This document shows, piece after piece, positions 21,616 to 32,540 of a stretch of DNA of 64,000 nt. This stretch comes from Oasisia sp. SBJ-2009 (Eukaryota; Annelida; Polychaeta; Sabellida; Siboglinidae). Each line of letters begins with the position of its first letter. The first letter of the stretch is position 1. The notes under the pieces are model-generated. The model worked only from the letters and a program-made list of their open reading frames with translations. It was not told the origin of the DNA and did no database searches. The translations under genes and the position numbers were made by a program. The stretch spans positions 13,136,125-13,200,124 of the forward strand of contig OZ024856.1 of assembly GCA_964017155.1 (NCBI GenBank), given 5' to 3'.

Positions 21616-22350
21616 ATGCTCGATCAGGCTATGAGTGCCGGGATTGACCCAGTCCTTGCCCAGGTAGCTATCGAGAATTCCCCGGAGAATTCCGATAGTC
21701 TACAGCGTCTCATTGATAATGATCTTATGGGCTTTTCCCCCCCAATGGAAAAGCCAAGTCTCCGTGGAAGTCCTGGTCCTCCACGGCGTGCTGCGCAGAC
21801 CGCGCGAGAGAAGCGTAGGGAGGCATATGCTCGTATACAATCTCTCTATAAGGCTTCCAGGTAAATTGTGCGCGTACGGTCCTTAACAGTCACTGGCGCA
21901 CCGTAGCCCCGAAACTGTTCACACCCAAATGGCGTTTTGGCGTCCGTTACTCGAAACGGCGTCTAAACGGGATTAAGGACGGTGCCGCCGGTCCGGATAA
22001 CTGTGGACGCAAAGACTTGAGGAGGCTAAGCGCTGTGTCGCTGTCCTGTCGCTTCAATCTCAGGTTGTTAACCGGAAAGGCGCCCGAAGCCTTTAGGCAC
22101 GGAATTACGGTACTGGTACCAAAGACCCAGGACGGGTTAGAACCGAAAGATTATCGTCCGATTACGATGGGCTCGATTCTCTGCCGGCTGTATCATAAAG
22201 ATCCTAGCGGAACGTGTGGAAAGGCACTACCAAATCAATGGTTTTCAAAAGGCTTTCCGGAAAGGCGACGGGTTGGCTGAGAAATCTTACATTCTGACGA
22301 ACGTGATCGCAGATCACAAGGCCAGGTCGCAGGCTACCAACATCGCCTTT
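21616..22350 (+). pseudogene. R2/NeSL-like LINE reverse transcriptase fragment
   Basis: The N-terminal part (21616-21864) has REKRREAYARIQSLYKASR. After stops and a frameshift it reads WRFGVRYSKRRLNGIKDGAA, then LRLLTGKAPEAFRHGITVLV, PKTQDGLEPKDYRPITMGS and ILCRLYHK. A further frame has RHYQINGFQKAFRKGDGLAE. The LP-K-x-x-DYRPI-[TS]-x-x-S-x-x-x-R-x-[FY]-H block and Q-K-A-F-x-x-GDG-[LC]-x-[ED] are typical of the R2/NeSL branch of LINEs, where the finger region of the RT reads this way. The coding part stops before the catalytic Asp block (FLDVxKAFD), where a 32-bp array begins. Confidence 0.75.
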
Positions 22351-22355
22351 TTTTT

Positions 22356-22472
22356 GCCCCAAACAGTAAGTACCCCTCAACTCTCCCCACCCCAAACAGT
22401 AAGTACCCCTCAACTCTCCCCACCCCAAACAGTAAGTACCCCTCAACCCTCTCCTCACCCTAAACAATAACT
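22356..22472. repeat. 32-bp minisatellite, about 3.5 copies
   Basis: Tandem units with core CCAAACAGTAAGTACCCCTC and AACTCTCCCCAC. It begins exactly where the R2-like RT frame breaks off (IAFFLP). AACAGTAAGTA resembles a splice donor lacking one G. Confidence 0.9.
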
Positions 22473-22479
22473 ACCTTTT

Positions 22480-23100
22480 TGGGTTAATGTCAAACCTTTG
22501 TCGAAGCCTTTATTTCATGACACAGACTCGTACACTAACACTGTGACAGGAAGGTGAAGAAGAAGTCATCGACTAGAGCTGGTGACAGTACAGACAAAAG
22601 GACAGTGCCCAGGACCACAGATGTGGAGATGAGGTCGCATGATGAGGACGACAGGCACCAGCTGATGAGCCAATACCATATTTACTTCTTGTCCAGTTGA
22701 TTTGCTTTTTTTATATGAGCATGGGGGTTGCAGAAGATAGATGTACTCACGTGTAATGTGGAAACTGCTTTATTCCACTTTCGATTTAGAACTACATTTG
22801 CTTAGGAGCGAAATTGCCTGTAGTTTTATACATAACAATGCTTCGACCATTTCAGTTATCATAGTTTTAGACTTATTGTGCTAATGTACGTTTTATTAAA
22901 TATCATTGGCTTCAGCTCAACATTGTACATGTATAACATTTATCAAATGTAGTGTGATTACACATTAGTACTTTTAATGGGTCTATGGAATACATTACTG
23001 TTTCATATGTAGGAATATTTCCTCTAGCTACATGTACCGGAGACTGGTATAATGGGCTCAGCCGCAGGCATCACAGTGGCTCTAATGTTTTAATTTATTT
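22480..23100. other. No gene recognised
   Basis: A short, weakly coding-like piece (22540-22700, rich in Lys/Asp/Arg codons) is preceded by an acceptor-like TGTGACAG; the rest is AT-rich. I cannot assign it. Confidence 0.4.
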
Positions 23101-23104
23101 TATA

Positions 23105-23660
23105 TACAGCTCTGTATGGTACCCAATCAAAAACCAGACAAGATACCTTTCTTAAACCACTTGTGGATGAAATGATTTGCCTGCACGATGAAGGCTTTAA
23201 CTGGCAATTAGATGGCCATGTTCGAGTAAGTAAAGTTGTTGCCACGCTAGTAGCTGCAGATGGTGTTGCCCGCCCAATGGTTCAGTTTATGACGCAGTAT
23301 GCCCGCCCAATGGTTCAGTTTATGACGCAGTATAATGGAGCATTTGGGTGTGGTTTTTGTGAACATGAAGGCAAAGTTGTTGTGCGTGGGAATGGGCATT
23401 CACGAGTGTATCCTCTTCAAGAAGATCTGCCTCCCTGTAGGACACACAGGGACACCGTTGCATATGTACGAATTGCTCTTGCATCTGGAAAACCCTACAG
23501 GAGTAAAAGGTGCTAGTCCACTATTATTACTTCCTTGTTTTGACATTATCAGAGGGTTTTGTACGAGTACATCATAGTGAGCTTCTGGGTGTTGTTCGGC
23601 AGTTCCTGAATCTATGGTTAGAATCCCCTGGTGAAGCTTTCAGCCTTAGGTGTCATCAGA
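23105..23660 (+). pseudogene. Tnp2/EnSpm-like (CACTA-type) transposase fragment
   Basis: After an acceptor-like TATACAG the frame reads ALYGTQSKTRQDTFLKPLVD, EMICLHDEGFNWQL, VVATLVAADGVARPMVQF, then YNGAFGCGFCEHEGKVV and GHSRVYPLQEDLPP. After a one-base shift near 23505 it continues GVKGASPLLLLPCFDIIRGF. The CGFCEHEG zinc-knuckle-like pair, the RVYP block and the final LPxFDIIxGFVxDxMH-type block are those of Tnp2-like transposases found in many invertebrates. A 33-bp tandem duplication (23268-23333) repeats ARPMVQFMTQY twice. The C-terminal half is absent. Confidence 0.7.
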
Positions 23661-23853
23661 TTGATCGGTTTCTGACACAGTTACGTTGATCATAAAAGAA
23701 AATAGACGTTTAAAATATGAACAATTGCTTAAGCTTCAAACATGATTAACTTAAAAACTTATTAGTCTCTGTCTTTTAATTTGCAGCACCAACTTCTGTA
23801 AGTTTCTCACCACAGATGACACATTGTATGTTGAGGTTCTGTGAACTCTAAAG

Positions 23854-25238
23854 ATGAATTCATCCCACTTCAGCTACCGATCGGCAGACGATATCGCCAC
23901 CATTTTCTGCTCAATGTTCCCGGACAGTGCAACTGCATCCCAGTTTTTGTGTGGTGAACGAAAGGCACGCTATATTACAGTTACAGAAGAAAGCAAAGTT
24001 CAAAGTGAAGTTCAACTACAGTATCCAGATGCTGAACATTGGTTCATGTCGACTCCAGGTGGTTCAAGGTGCATTCATGGTGTTGATGCCAGCAAGAGGG
24101 AAGCAAGCACGACATCATTGATGAGATGGGTTCATTCATTATTCAACGAAACACCTGCTCGTTGTGAGGATTATACCCAAGTCACTGGTAGCAGTGTCTT
24201 TGGGTATAACCTTTGTAATACTTGTTGGCTTGAAAATGGGCCAGTAGCTGAAATAAGACTTGTGTTTACTTAGTTACTGGAGCATTTTCCTTAGCATGGA
24301 GCATTTTCCTTAGCATGCTTTTCAGATAACTATTGATGCTAATGTTAACAGACTCAAATTAAAATGACATAATTTACGGTAAGTCAGTAACATATTTGAC
24401 TCATACAAGTCCTTTGCCATTCAGAAGCATGCATCACCAGCATGAATACAGTTCTGGGGATGATGGTCAGCAATGGAAGGCTGGACATTTCACTATGCGA
24501 TGACACCACTGCCCAGTTCAGGGACTTCCTCTTTGATGTTGTGGACAACAAAGAAGAATACGAGAATTTTTATCCGTTCGACAATGAATGGACATATTTC
24601 AAACGAATTAATTGCAAGTGAGGTGCAACAGAAGTTACCCCTATTCACCCTCACCTTCCTTTGCAGGCATGCACACTGATCTTGTATTTTGTTTTAAAAT
24701 AAAATGTTCTTTTGCAGGCAACGTATGACGAAGCATATCAACCTGTGGGAGGTGACATCCCAGCTGTTCTGGCTGTCCCATGGATAGGCAAGTGTTGAGT
24801 GTGGATTTTCCGTCAACAAGCAGATGGAGAGAACCAACACGTGTCACGAGACATTCATTGCGGAGCGTCTCGTTAACGACTGCATCACGGCAGTCGGTGG
24901 TGTCATGGCCATTGACACAGTGTGGCGAGGAAGCCAAGGTGCCAGACGACACGGTGGACACGTGGACAATGCGTCTACCAGAGCTGACAGCTGGTTTCAT
25001 TCCAGAGACATGCAGACATGGACGCAGAGCTCTATTACCACAGCGCTCCATGGTTGTCCGTGGTGATGACTGGGAGTCTGCTCTCATTGCCAACGCAAGA
25101 GGAGATGTGCCAGCCGATTATGTCAGCAGTGAGGAAGAGCAGGAGGAAGAGGAAGAGGAGGAGCAGGTGGAGCATCCACCAGTGTTGACGAATAAGGAGG
25201 CCCTCGGAGAGCAGACAAAAGGTCGCAGTAGATGGTAA
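23854..25238 (+). pseudogene. hAT-like transposase relic, multi-exon
   Basis: Block 1 (23854-24273): SADDIATIFCSMFPDSATA and SQFLCGERKARYIT, later EDYTQVTGSSVFGYNLCNTC and WLENGPVAEIRL. This resembles a hAT-related family with FPDSxIAxxFxxGxxKxAY and FCxTRWxENxxVAER blocks. Block 2 (24440-24620): ISLCDDTTAQFRDFLFDVV and YENFYPFDNEWTYFKRINCK, ending at a possible donor. Block 3 starts after TTTTGCAG near 24719 and reads MTKHINLWEVTSQLFWLSHG, stop, ASVECGFSVNKQM, the E-x-G-F-S dimerisation block. The tail is acidic (EEEQEEEEEEEQ) and ends RSRW at 25238. Splice-like gaps plus stops suggest a decayed intron-bearing gene. Confidence 0.55.
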
Positions 25239-25369
25239 AGAATCAAACTGGCACAACATCACTTCTGGATGACCACATGGGTCACTCCTATGTCCTCCAC
25301 GCTTTGTCTTATATATAAATTAATTACCAGATCCAACCAAATCAAACACATTCGTATTCAAATCAATCA

Positions 25370-25650
25370 CATTCGTATTTGTTGATGACATAAATATATT
25401 TAGACCAAAAATGAACAGGGATGACCACAGTGTACTTCAACAGGATATAACCATCATAGAACAATGGAGTGAAAATCAGATGCTGCTTAAAGTCCATCCA
25501 GACAAATGTAGACATATGGAAATTGGAAAAAACAACAAAGGTGAAAATAAATATTTTATACAACAATGTTATAAAAACAAGACATACGTGAAAAACAAAG
25601 ACTTAGGGGTAACCGTTGATTTCAAACTTATATTCCAAACTTATATTTGA
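25370..25650 (+). mobile_element. LINE reverse transcriptase fragment
   Basis: FVDDINIFRPKMNRDDHSVL, then ITIIEQWSENQMLLKVHPDK and KDLGVTVDFKL. This corresponds to the LFADDMKLF...WSETSLLKFHPDKC...KDIGVTFDSSL stretch of the LINE at 50749-52814 (opposite strand), so the two belong to related families. The catalytic [YF]xDD box is present as FVDD. Only about 90 codons remain. Confidence 0.8.
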
Positions 25651-25657
25651 AGTAGGA

Positions 25658-26200
25658 TACCGTTAGGTTGGCTTCACACTCGATCCTAGACATCTATGAT
25701 TAGTTTTAACTATAATTTTATTGTATGTGCTTATTTTCATTTTCGCAGCTGCCCAAAGCGTATTCCCACAGAAGACAGATGGTGACGTAAGGTCTGTCAT
25801 CCGGCAGAAATTAAACGGGGCAGCCAAAGTCAAAGTAATGGCCAAGACAAAAGTCATCGAATAGAACCAACAGTGTCTGCATATATCAAATTTTATTTGA
25901 ACTTATGGGTTTGAGATTTTGAATGTTATAATCAAGGTTATTCCATAGTTCTATAAAATGTTGTGTAGGCGATCCATGACATCTATGATAACTTAATTTT
26001 ATTGTATGTGCTTATTTTCATTTACGCAGCTGCTGCCCAAAGCGTATTCCCACAGAAGACAGATGGTGGCGTAAGGTCTGTCATCCGGCAGAAATTGAAC
26101 GGGGCAGCCAAACTACTGATAAAACAAAAGTCGTCAACTAGGACCAACATGCCATTCATTGCAGTGTCTGCATATGTCTTATCACCAAATTAGGATGTCT
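25658..26200 (+). repeat. Duplicated exon-like block
   Basis: Two copies, 25690-25865 and about 25975-26165, share GTATGTGCTTATTTTCATTT, then a CGCAG acceptor-like end, then the frame AAQSVFPQKTDGDVRSVIRQ followed by KLNGAAK. The second copy has an extra GCT codon and a longer end (LLIKQKSSTRTN). I do not recognise the peptide. The phrase ACCGTTAGGTTGGC, with TTCACACTCG or CTCACACTCG after it, occurs just before the block (25661) and again at 26728, possibly marking element ends. Confidence 0.55.
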
Positions 26201-26237
26201 TTCATGATGATTTTTATGTAATAAAAATGTATGATAT

Positions 26238-26244
26238 CATTATA

Positions 26245-26294
<50 letters not shown>
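26238..26294. repeat. (TA)n microsatellite
   Basis: About 28 TA units. No coding content nearby. Confidence 0.95.
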
Positions 26295-26295
<1 letters not shown>

Positions 26296-26329
26296 CATGT
26301 ATGATCAACAGATATACACATGTATTTGT

Positions 26330-26645
26330 TGTACTATTTCCTATAGAATTCTATATAAAACATAATATTGAATATTTTGTCGATATTTCTTAAAACAATA
26401 AAATATAGAATATTCTATAGTATTTTTTATTGTTTTATATAGGAAATATCCTGTGAATAATCTATGGGATTTTTTTCTATAAAAAATATTCTATAGAATT
26501 ATCTATAGGATTTTTATAGTTTTTCTATTGGAAATATCCTATTGAATTTCTATAGTTTTCGTACAGAAAACTCAAAATCCTGTACAATATTCTATAGCAT
26601 ATTTCCTATATGATATTAATCTAACTATAGAAAACTATAAAAATA
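26330..26645. repeat. Degenerate array of palindromic ATAGAATATTCTATAG-like words
   Basis: Roughly fifteen occurrences of TATAGAA, TTCTATAG, AAATATCCTAT and close variants alternate in both orientations over 315 bp. Many pairs are inverted repeats of each other. No protein frame is present. It could be an old AT-rich satellite or a foldback element core. Confidence 0.6.
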
Positions 26646-26649
26646 TCAC

Positions 26650-27335
26650 GCGAAATTCTACGGACAACATCGCAACTGCGAAGTGAGTGACTGTTAAGCT
26701 AAGTTTCGTTGGGTGTCAGCCTAACACCGTTAGGTTGGCCTCACACTCGGTCACTTGTGTGGTCCAGGCTGAAAGGTTCAACTCTTGCCCTGACACGTAA
26801 ACAATGGGGAAGACACTCATCTACCTCACACCTCAAGGACTGAGATGTCGAAGAAACACATCATGATGGATCAGTGCCTATGTGTGTTCAAACAGGAATA
26901 TTTATCAGGACACAGAGCAGTGTTAAGCTTTCTGCGTGCAGCTGGACATTTGATAAAACACGAGTGACACTTATTACACTAGTTTCTGACCAACTAGTTA
27001 CAATTTGTGGGAAGAAAGTCACAATTTCCACAGACTAACAAGTAAAAACTTATACATTTATCTCATATTTGTGTTCTGGCAAAACACATAACTAATGACT
27101 TTTATTACTGGATAAAAGCAATTCTGTACACTGTACAATTAACGTAATTGTCTTAATAAAAACTGTTTTACACATGTCTTTTATGTTATATTTTCCATTT
27201 CAAATAAGTGACAGTCTCATATATAAATATATAATTCTTATGCCTTTTAAAATGTGTCTTTCATTAATACATTTCTTGTATAAATCTTACAGCAGTCAGA
27301 AATAATTAATGCTCCCCATTGCATTGTGTAATTAA
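26650..27335. other. No gene recognised
   Basis: AT-rich, short frames only. No motif seen. Confidence 0.4.
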
Positions 27336-27455
27336 ATAAATAGCTATAACGGGACTAGTTTGCCTGTCAAACTTAACGAATAGCTATAATGGGAAAAAAC
27401 TTTAGCTATAATGGGAAGTAGCTATAACGGAAAGTAGCAATAACGGAAAGTAGCT
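27336..27455. repeat. Short tandem repeat of TAGCTATAACGGGAA-like units
   Basis: Five or six imperfect units (AGCTATAACGGGA, AGCTATAATGGGAA, AGCTATAACGGAAAGTAGC) spaced irregularly within 120 bp. Confidence 0.75.
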
Positions 27456-27459
27456 TAGG

Positions 27460-27995
27460 AAGTGGCTAAGCAGCAAGTGACATTTGAACAAATGTCGGAT
27501 GCACGGCAGAAGATCTTCAAAGCCTGCCTCCAGTCATTCGTGGAGGAAGATTTTCACAGCAGCACTGAAACTGCTGAAGACCAGGTGAATGCGATTCGAA
27601 TTGAACAGGTGCATATAACTGGAGTATCAAATCATCGGGTCAACTGAAGACCATCGTCGTGAAGTCTAAATCGTACAAGGACCATGACACCAGCAGAAAC
27701 TGCATGGCATCTTCGTCAATGAAGATCTATCACACTGTGTAATGGAGAGGCGGAAAGAACTGATGCCAAAGCTGAGAGAAGCGAGAGCAAATGGCAAGAT
27801 GGCGTACTTAGTGTACGATCGACTTGTAATCAATTACACAATTGAAGAAGATGGCAAGATGAAGAAAGCCCAATGCCTACAATGTCAGGCACTTGTGAGT
27901 GCAAAGGCTGATCGATTAAGGACTCATCTTAGCAAATGTGTGATTAAACAGGTAAAGCTGGAGAAGAACTATGCAGTCTTGCAACGAGACTGCTA
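27460..27995 (+). pseudogene. Small exon-like frames with BED-type zinc-finger remnant
   Basis: The second frame (27742-27996) reads ELMPKLREARANGKMAYLVY, DRLVINYTIEE and then KAQCLQCQALVSAKADRLRT, HLSKC. C-x2-C...H-x3/4-C is the BED-finger spacing seen at the N-terminus of hAT transposases. The preceding RKELxPxLxxARxxGKxAYLxYDRLV piece resembles a segment between endonuclease and ORF1 products of some LINEs. The first frame (27462-27647) ends with a CAG|GTG-like donor within it and is not recognised. The region may therefore be a chimera. Confidence 0.35.
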
Positions 27996-27999
27996 ATTC

Positions 28000-28560
28000 T
28001 ACCTGAAGTTCTGCATCAATTGAGGATGGTCGGGATGTTATGTTAACCCTACAGATGACCATTCGGCCGAATTCGGCCCGGGCGATCAGTGCTAAAAGGT
28101 TTCGGGCTGATTTTCAGCCTGAATTGGTGTCACTCTGTTTTAACAATTTTTATTTCCGTCGTTATCAACCGACACAGAAACAAATGGTACCGTTAGAAAG
28201 CTGACTTAATCGGCCGCATGTACTATTTTTATCCACACTGTCACATGGTAATAACTAATGAGAATCTAGCTTACAAGACATGTGATAAATTTTGTATCCT
28301 AATTTGGTCATTTTACTATGCTCTCCGTAAATAAATTCTCATTCCCATTCATAAAACCTGACCCGGGAAAACTTTGCACCAATGGAAAGCTGTTTCAATG
28401 GTCTAAATGAATAAATTAGACGTTGTCATGTGATATAACAAACCAATAAGAATCCTTAGCTGAAACCACGCGGTATTCGTCCCAGTTTCTGGAAGATTTT
28501 CATCGACAGCCGCCATTTTCTCGCTTCACAATTTCAACTCAGGTAGGGGTTTATTTAGAA
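28000..28560. other. No gene; duplicated promoter-like blocks
   Basis: Two related stretches, about 28160-28260 and 28370-28460, share patterns such as ATGG(T/A)...GAAAGCTG(A/T), a following NNTAATC/TCAATGGTCTAAATG segment, and TGTCACATGGTAATAAC versus TGTCATGTGATATAAC. They lie directly upstream of the acidic frame at 28585 and may be its duplicated 5' flank. Confidence 0.35.
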
Positions 28561-28584
28561 TTCCTTTATACCTATCGTGTCAAA

Positions 28585-28819
28585 ATGTCTGACAGTGATT
28601 CAGATTCGGAGGTACAAGGTAGCTCGAATGCTGAGAGTGATTTCGAAGGTTTTAGTGCGGCTGATGTTAGGAAAGCGTCCTCCACTGCCAGGGCCAGGCG
28701 CCGTAGGGACGGGCCGAGTACAAGCACGGCCATGCAGATGGACAGCGATGTCTCATCGGAGTCCGATTGGGATTCGGATGAGTCGTCTTGCGACAAATCT
28801 GACACCTCTACAGATGAGG
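28585..28819 (+). CDS. Short acidic first exon, hypothetical
   Basis: The ATG at 28585 opens MSDSDSDSEVQGSSNAESDF, EGFSAADVRKASSTARARRR, and ends with a Ser/Asp-rich segment DSDVSSESDWDSDESS and CDKSDTSTDE, immediately followed by a good donor (GAG|GTAAGA). The layout, a Ser/Asp-rich leader with an E-G-F-S-x-x-D-V motif, is common at the N-terminus of piggyBac-derived and other transposase-derived genes. A second Ser/Asp-rich piece (SSSDESGSESDTDE, then SDEDHLFDDRRNDFDNAM, about 29605-29720) may be a related copy. No catalytic domain is linked to it here. Confidence 0.4.
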
Positions 28820-28918
28820 TAAGATTATATTTTTATCTGAACAATATCTAGTTGTTTATTCAGAATGAAATTTCTAACTGGCATTTTGGTAGATCCGAAA
28901 CAGTATTCCCGTGATGGC

Positions 28919-28972
28919 GGGCCGAACGGGGGCCGATCGGCCAGCGGGCCGAACGGGGGCCGATCGGCCAGC
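28919..28972. repeat. 27-bp GC-rich direct duplication
   Basis: Two perfect adjacent copies of a 27-bp unit starting GGGCCGAACGGGGGCCGATC. It is markedly more GC-rich than its surroundings. Confidence 0.95.
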
Positions 28973-29819
28973 CCTAGGACCGGGAGCGTTCAGGTCTGTC
29001 ATGTCAACGTGTTTTACGTCGTTGATCTACTAGCCTATAGATTATAAAAAATACTTCAGTCTAATGTCATGGAATTTAGATAAAATTGACCATGTTTTCT
29101 AACTTTATCAAGTCATTTATGTCGCCGGCCGTGGGTTGTTTGTAAAATCGCCAATATTTTTCAGTCTTGCCTACCAAACAAAATTATAAAAAGAAAAGTT
29201 CTAAACAGATTTCTTTCAGGTTTGTTTTATATTGTAGCTGATATATGTAGCAACATTTCACTAATTGGGCATATGAGTGTATGACCGCTCAATAAATATC
29301 TAGCAGCAGGGTGAAATGTCTATGTTTCTTTGTAATTATTTGTCTCACTTTTTTCAAGAGGGGGAGACACATGTCCCCTAATTTTTAAATCCTAGCTTCA
29401 ACACTGCTAGAGGTAAACATTTCGTGCTTTGTTGCTAAGCATATGGTAATTCCAGGCCTCTGATTCGCTGCACTGCAGTGGCGCATGCGCTTTGCAGTTC
29501 TCTTTGTCCTTCCCTTTAAAAAGGGCGCTCGAGCTAGCGAAGTTGATAAATGGCAATGTTGCACATTCGGATCAGGAAAACCTAGATAGATTATTAGAAG
29601 AATATATGTAGCAGCAGTGATGAGTCGGGATCGGAATCGGACACGGACGAATGCAATGGGAGGTCGTCCGACGAGGATCACTTATTTGACGACCGAAGAA
29701 ACGACTTCGACAATGCCATGTTAGTGGAAATTTGTTATTTTGTTCTGTGTGTCATAACCACCGAATTCTAGGTGTATGACAAATTAATACCGTCTTGATT
29801 GTTTGTTTTGTTTAAGGAG

Positions 29820-31560
29820 AACAGATGCTACTTTTCCTAGGAAAACTGTCGACCTTCAGCCGCATCCTCAAGCACGCCAAGTCGGAAGTGCGCCTGAGGG
29901 CGTCTGGTACACACGCGGCACAGGTGGCGAGAGTCGGGTCGACACCTGCTGAGAAGATGCTCACCACCCTTGCTGACCACCCTTGCTGACCACCCTTGCT
30001 GACCATCCTTGCTGACCACCCTCAACAGGCAGACCTTCGATAGGTTGTGGCGCATGTTTCGTACATGCCATGCCCTGGCGAAGCATGCTGGGGCATACAT
30101 GGATCAATGAACTAAAACAAGAACGAGAAGGTACGCACTCCACTCAAGGTGGAAGGGATGATGACCGGCCTCTGAGCACTTGTTTTACAAGAAATCGCCA
30201 CTGAACCACTCGATGCTGCTGCGAACATACGAGACGTTGCGGCTCCCTGCACTGCAGCCGACCCGAGTTGGAGGGACTTGTCGGATTACACACACGTCAG
30301 CGGTCCGGGACACATCATCCGAGGCTATGAGGGCATCACCACTCATCTGGCGCAGGTAATTAACATGCAAAATGACAATACTTAATATTATAATAATTGT
30401 ATTATTAGTGGTGTAATATATTTAGTGTAACGTATAGATGAAGCTTAGTGGCTACACATGACTACTTTGTGTTACAGATTGAGCAGAACACGGACAGTTC
30501 TGCAGATGCCAGAAGCTGGGCCAAAAACTACCTGGGCCACCTCCTGAGGAAGGATGTGGTGCTATATCTGCATTTCCTCCGAGATGTGACGACTGCATTG
30601 TCAACCTTTTCATTGATGATGTAGAGGTGGGAGGCAACGGTGGCCGACATCCATTCCATTCTGACAACGACCGAGAAAGTGCTGCGGAATTTCCAAACCA
30701 GGTATGCTGTTTCTAATAATTTATACTTCAGTAAAAAAAAACATTTCTATGCTACAATAATCTTTATTTTTGATTATTCATTTGCAAAGCATGACCAAGG
30801 TTGCATGACGAGTAGTTGCATATTTGACATAAATTAATATTTTGCAGGCCTGGACCAAGATAGGCGGAGGTTTTCGAGGACAACGATGTCTTCGGCACAC
30901 AGACTCTAAACAGCAACCTGATGGCCTTCACGTCTGCTCAGGAGAAGGGTCTTGATGGACTCATCATGAGTCTAAGTAGCCACTTTGCTGACATGGAGGA
31001 AGTGTCCTGGAAATGACCCAGATCGCCTGTCTGACGCTGATGACACTGATGGCAAGTACAATCTTAGAAGTGTGGTGAATACGATTGTCTTGGCAGAGCC
31101 ATACAAGAAATTGTAATGTTGACATTGTGTGCCTGTTTTAAAAGTACTTTTAAAATTATAACATGTGTATTGAAGGTGAACTGCCAGCCATATTGTGAAC
31201 CCAAGTGAGATTTAACTGTCATTTAAACGTTTCCACCTAAGAAAAGTTCGTGTTCACAACAGGTTTTCATGAATGTTCAGATTTTGGTGACGATCGTGTG
31301 GCATTCTTAATGAGAAGATTCAAGCCAGTGCTCCTGTCAACTGGTGTTTCCGTGAATGAGATAGAGCCACAATGGACTCTGCTCAAGGACAAAATCTACA
31401 GCAAGTGAGTGGTTATTATATAACAGTCATACACCTGAAATAATGAAATTAAACAACATTTTTACTTTAAGAGTGTGAAACTAGTGCTTTGTATAAATTT
31501 ACCCTCTGTGTTTCAGGCTGGGATCATTCAGAAACACACCTGGTTGGCTGTGAATGAGCA
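29820..31560 (+). pseudogene. ZNF862-like hAT-derived gene, decayed copy 1
   Basis: Exon-like pieces in order: FDRLWRMFRTCHALAKHAGA (about 30035-30100); LAAPCTAADPSWRDL region ending CTGGCGCAG|GTAATT at 30355; IEQNTDSSADARSWAKNYLG, HLLRKDVVLYLHFLRDVTTA after TTACAG at 30478; TVADIHSILTTTEKVLRNFQ ending CCAG|GTATGC at 30703; EVFEDNDVFGTQTLNSNLMA, FTSAQEKGLDGLIMSLSS after TTGCAG at 30848; and DFGDDRVAFLMRRFKPVLLS ending AGCAA|GTGAGT at 31405. The order and phrases match the RNase H-like C-terminal region of ZNF862/C17orf113-type hAT-derived proteins (LHFLxDxxxxLSxLS...). Frameshifts and lost coding bits suggest decay, but splice sites are well kept. A second copy lies at 44841-46902. Confidence 0.65.
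29955..30025. repeat. 15-bp repeat GCTGACCACCCTT, about 4 copies
   Basis: Tandem CCTTGCTGACCACCC units inside the ZNF862-like region, sharing the GCTGACCACCC core with the 62-bp array at 11700. Confidence 0.85.
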
Positions 31561-31739
31561 CCACTTAATCAGTGCCCAGACAAAAGCAACATACTTGTCA
31601 ACATGGTTTTTGAACATTTATGTGAAGACTAATGTTTAATTACAACCGCTGAACTCTGCTAATGAAGACAATGGAAACTGTTACCAAAACAGTAGCCCTA
31701 CAAAACACCCATATAAGATACCAATGTGACCCTGGGACC

Positions 31740-32000
31740 GTATGACTGAATTCAGAAAAAATACTACACCCTCTAACAACCCACTAACATTAGACTACCT
31801 ACCGGAAGAAGAGTCAGTGTGAAGCCAACTGCCCTTATCTTGGAGTTAACTACAGAGACACATCAGGTGGAAAAATCACATCAATTGATAACATCACCTC
31901 AAAAGCAAATAGAACCCTCAGGCTGCCCAAACAAAACAAAACCCAAGTGACTAGGCTCACAGTCACAATAAGTAAAAAATAAAGCATATACTACTCTTGT
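31740..32000 (+). mobile_element. LINE RT fragment
   Basis: Reads YLGVNYRDTSGGKITSIDNI followed by TSKANRTLRLPKQNKTQV, matching the YLGVxIxxxLxWxxHIxxIxxKANxxLGFLxRN block near the end of jockey/CR1-type RT ORFs. It is broken on both sides. Confidence 0.6.
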
Positions 32001-32204
32001 CAAACCAAAACTTGTATATTCCTCAACAATATTGTATACTCCTCAACAATATCAGATCGATAACACATGTGCCCATCTTAGAAATATACTTTGTCGTGCA
32101 ACTACACATTGGTACTCATTTGTCCAGAAATATGAACCACTCACAAAGTATACACATTGAAATGCAAGCAAAATATAACAACTGTTTAGTAAAAAAAAGG
32201 TACG

Positions 32205-32540
32205 TTTTTATATAGCGCAGTATCCAGTCCATAGGACTGCTCAAAGCGCTTTTACACATTACTTCCCCGGCAGACCTGTTCAATCAAATACCATCTCAAC
32301 TTCTCTGGGAAGCATCCAGCCACATGCTACAATTAATGTGCGAAAGGCTGCGCGTACACATATCCACCACTGTCTATTGCCAGGTACTCATTTATACAGC
32401 TGAGTGAACTGGAGCAATGTAGAGTGAAAAAACTTGCCCAAGGTTTTAACACCGCAGCACAGGATTCGAACCCGGGTTCTCTTAGTCGAGAGTCCGGAGG
32501 TCTACCCCTGAGCCACTGCGCTCTACCGTGTAGTGTACGC
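32205..32540 (-). mobile_element. tRNA-derived SINE
   Basis: On the minus strand the element starts with a tRNA-like head. Box A, TGGCTCAGGGG, is the complement of 32505-32515, and box B, GGTTCGAATCC, is the complement of 32462-32472; both are perfect RNA polymerase III promoter matches at tRNA-like spacing. The body continues to the AGCGC(T)TTT...GGATACTGCGCTATA end near 32213. The tail block TATAGCGC...AAAGCGCTTT is also seen, diverged, at 58245-58310, and the body at 57060-57250. Confidence 0.85.

Noticed and set aside
32461..32540. A true tRNA gene on the minus strand
   Set aside because: Box A and B are perfect, but the acceptor stem does not pair and the sequence continues as a SINE body with other diverged copies.
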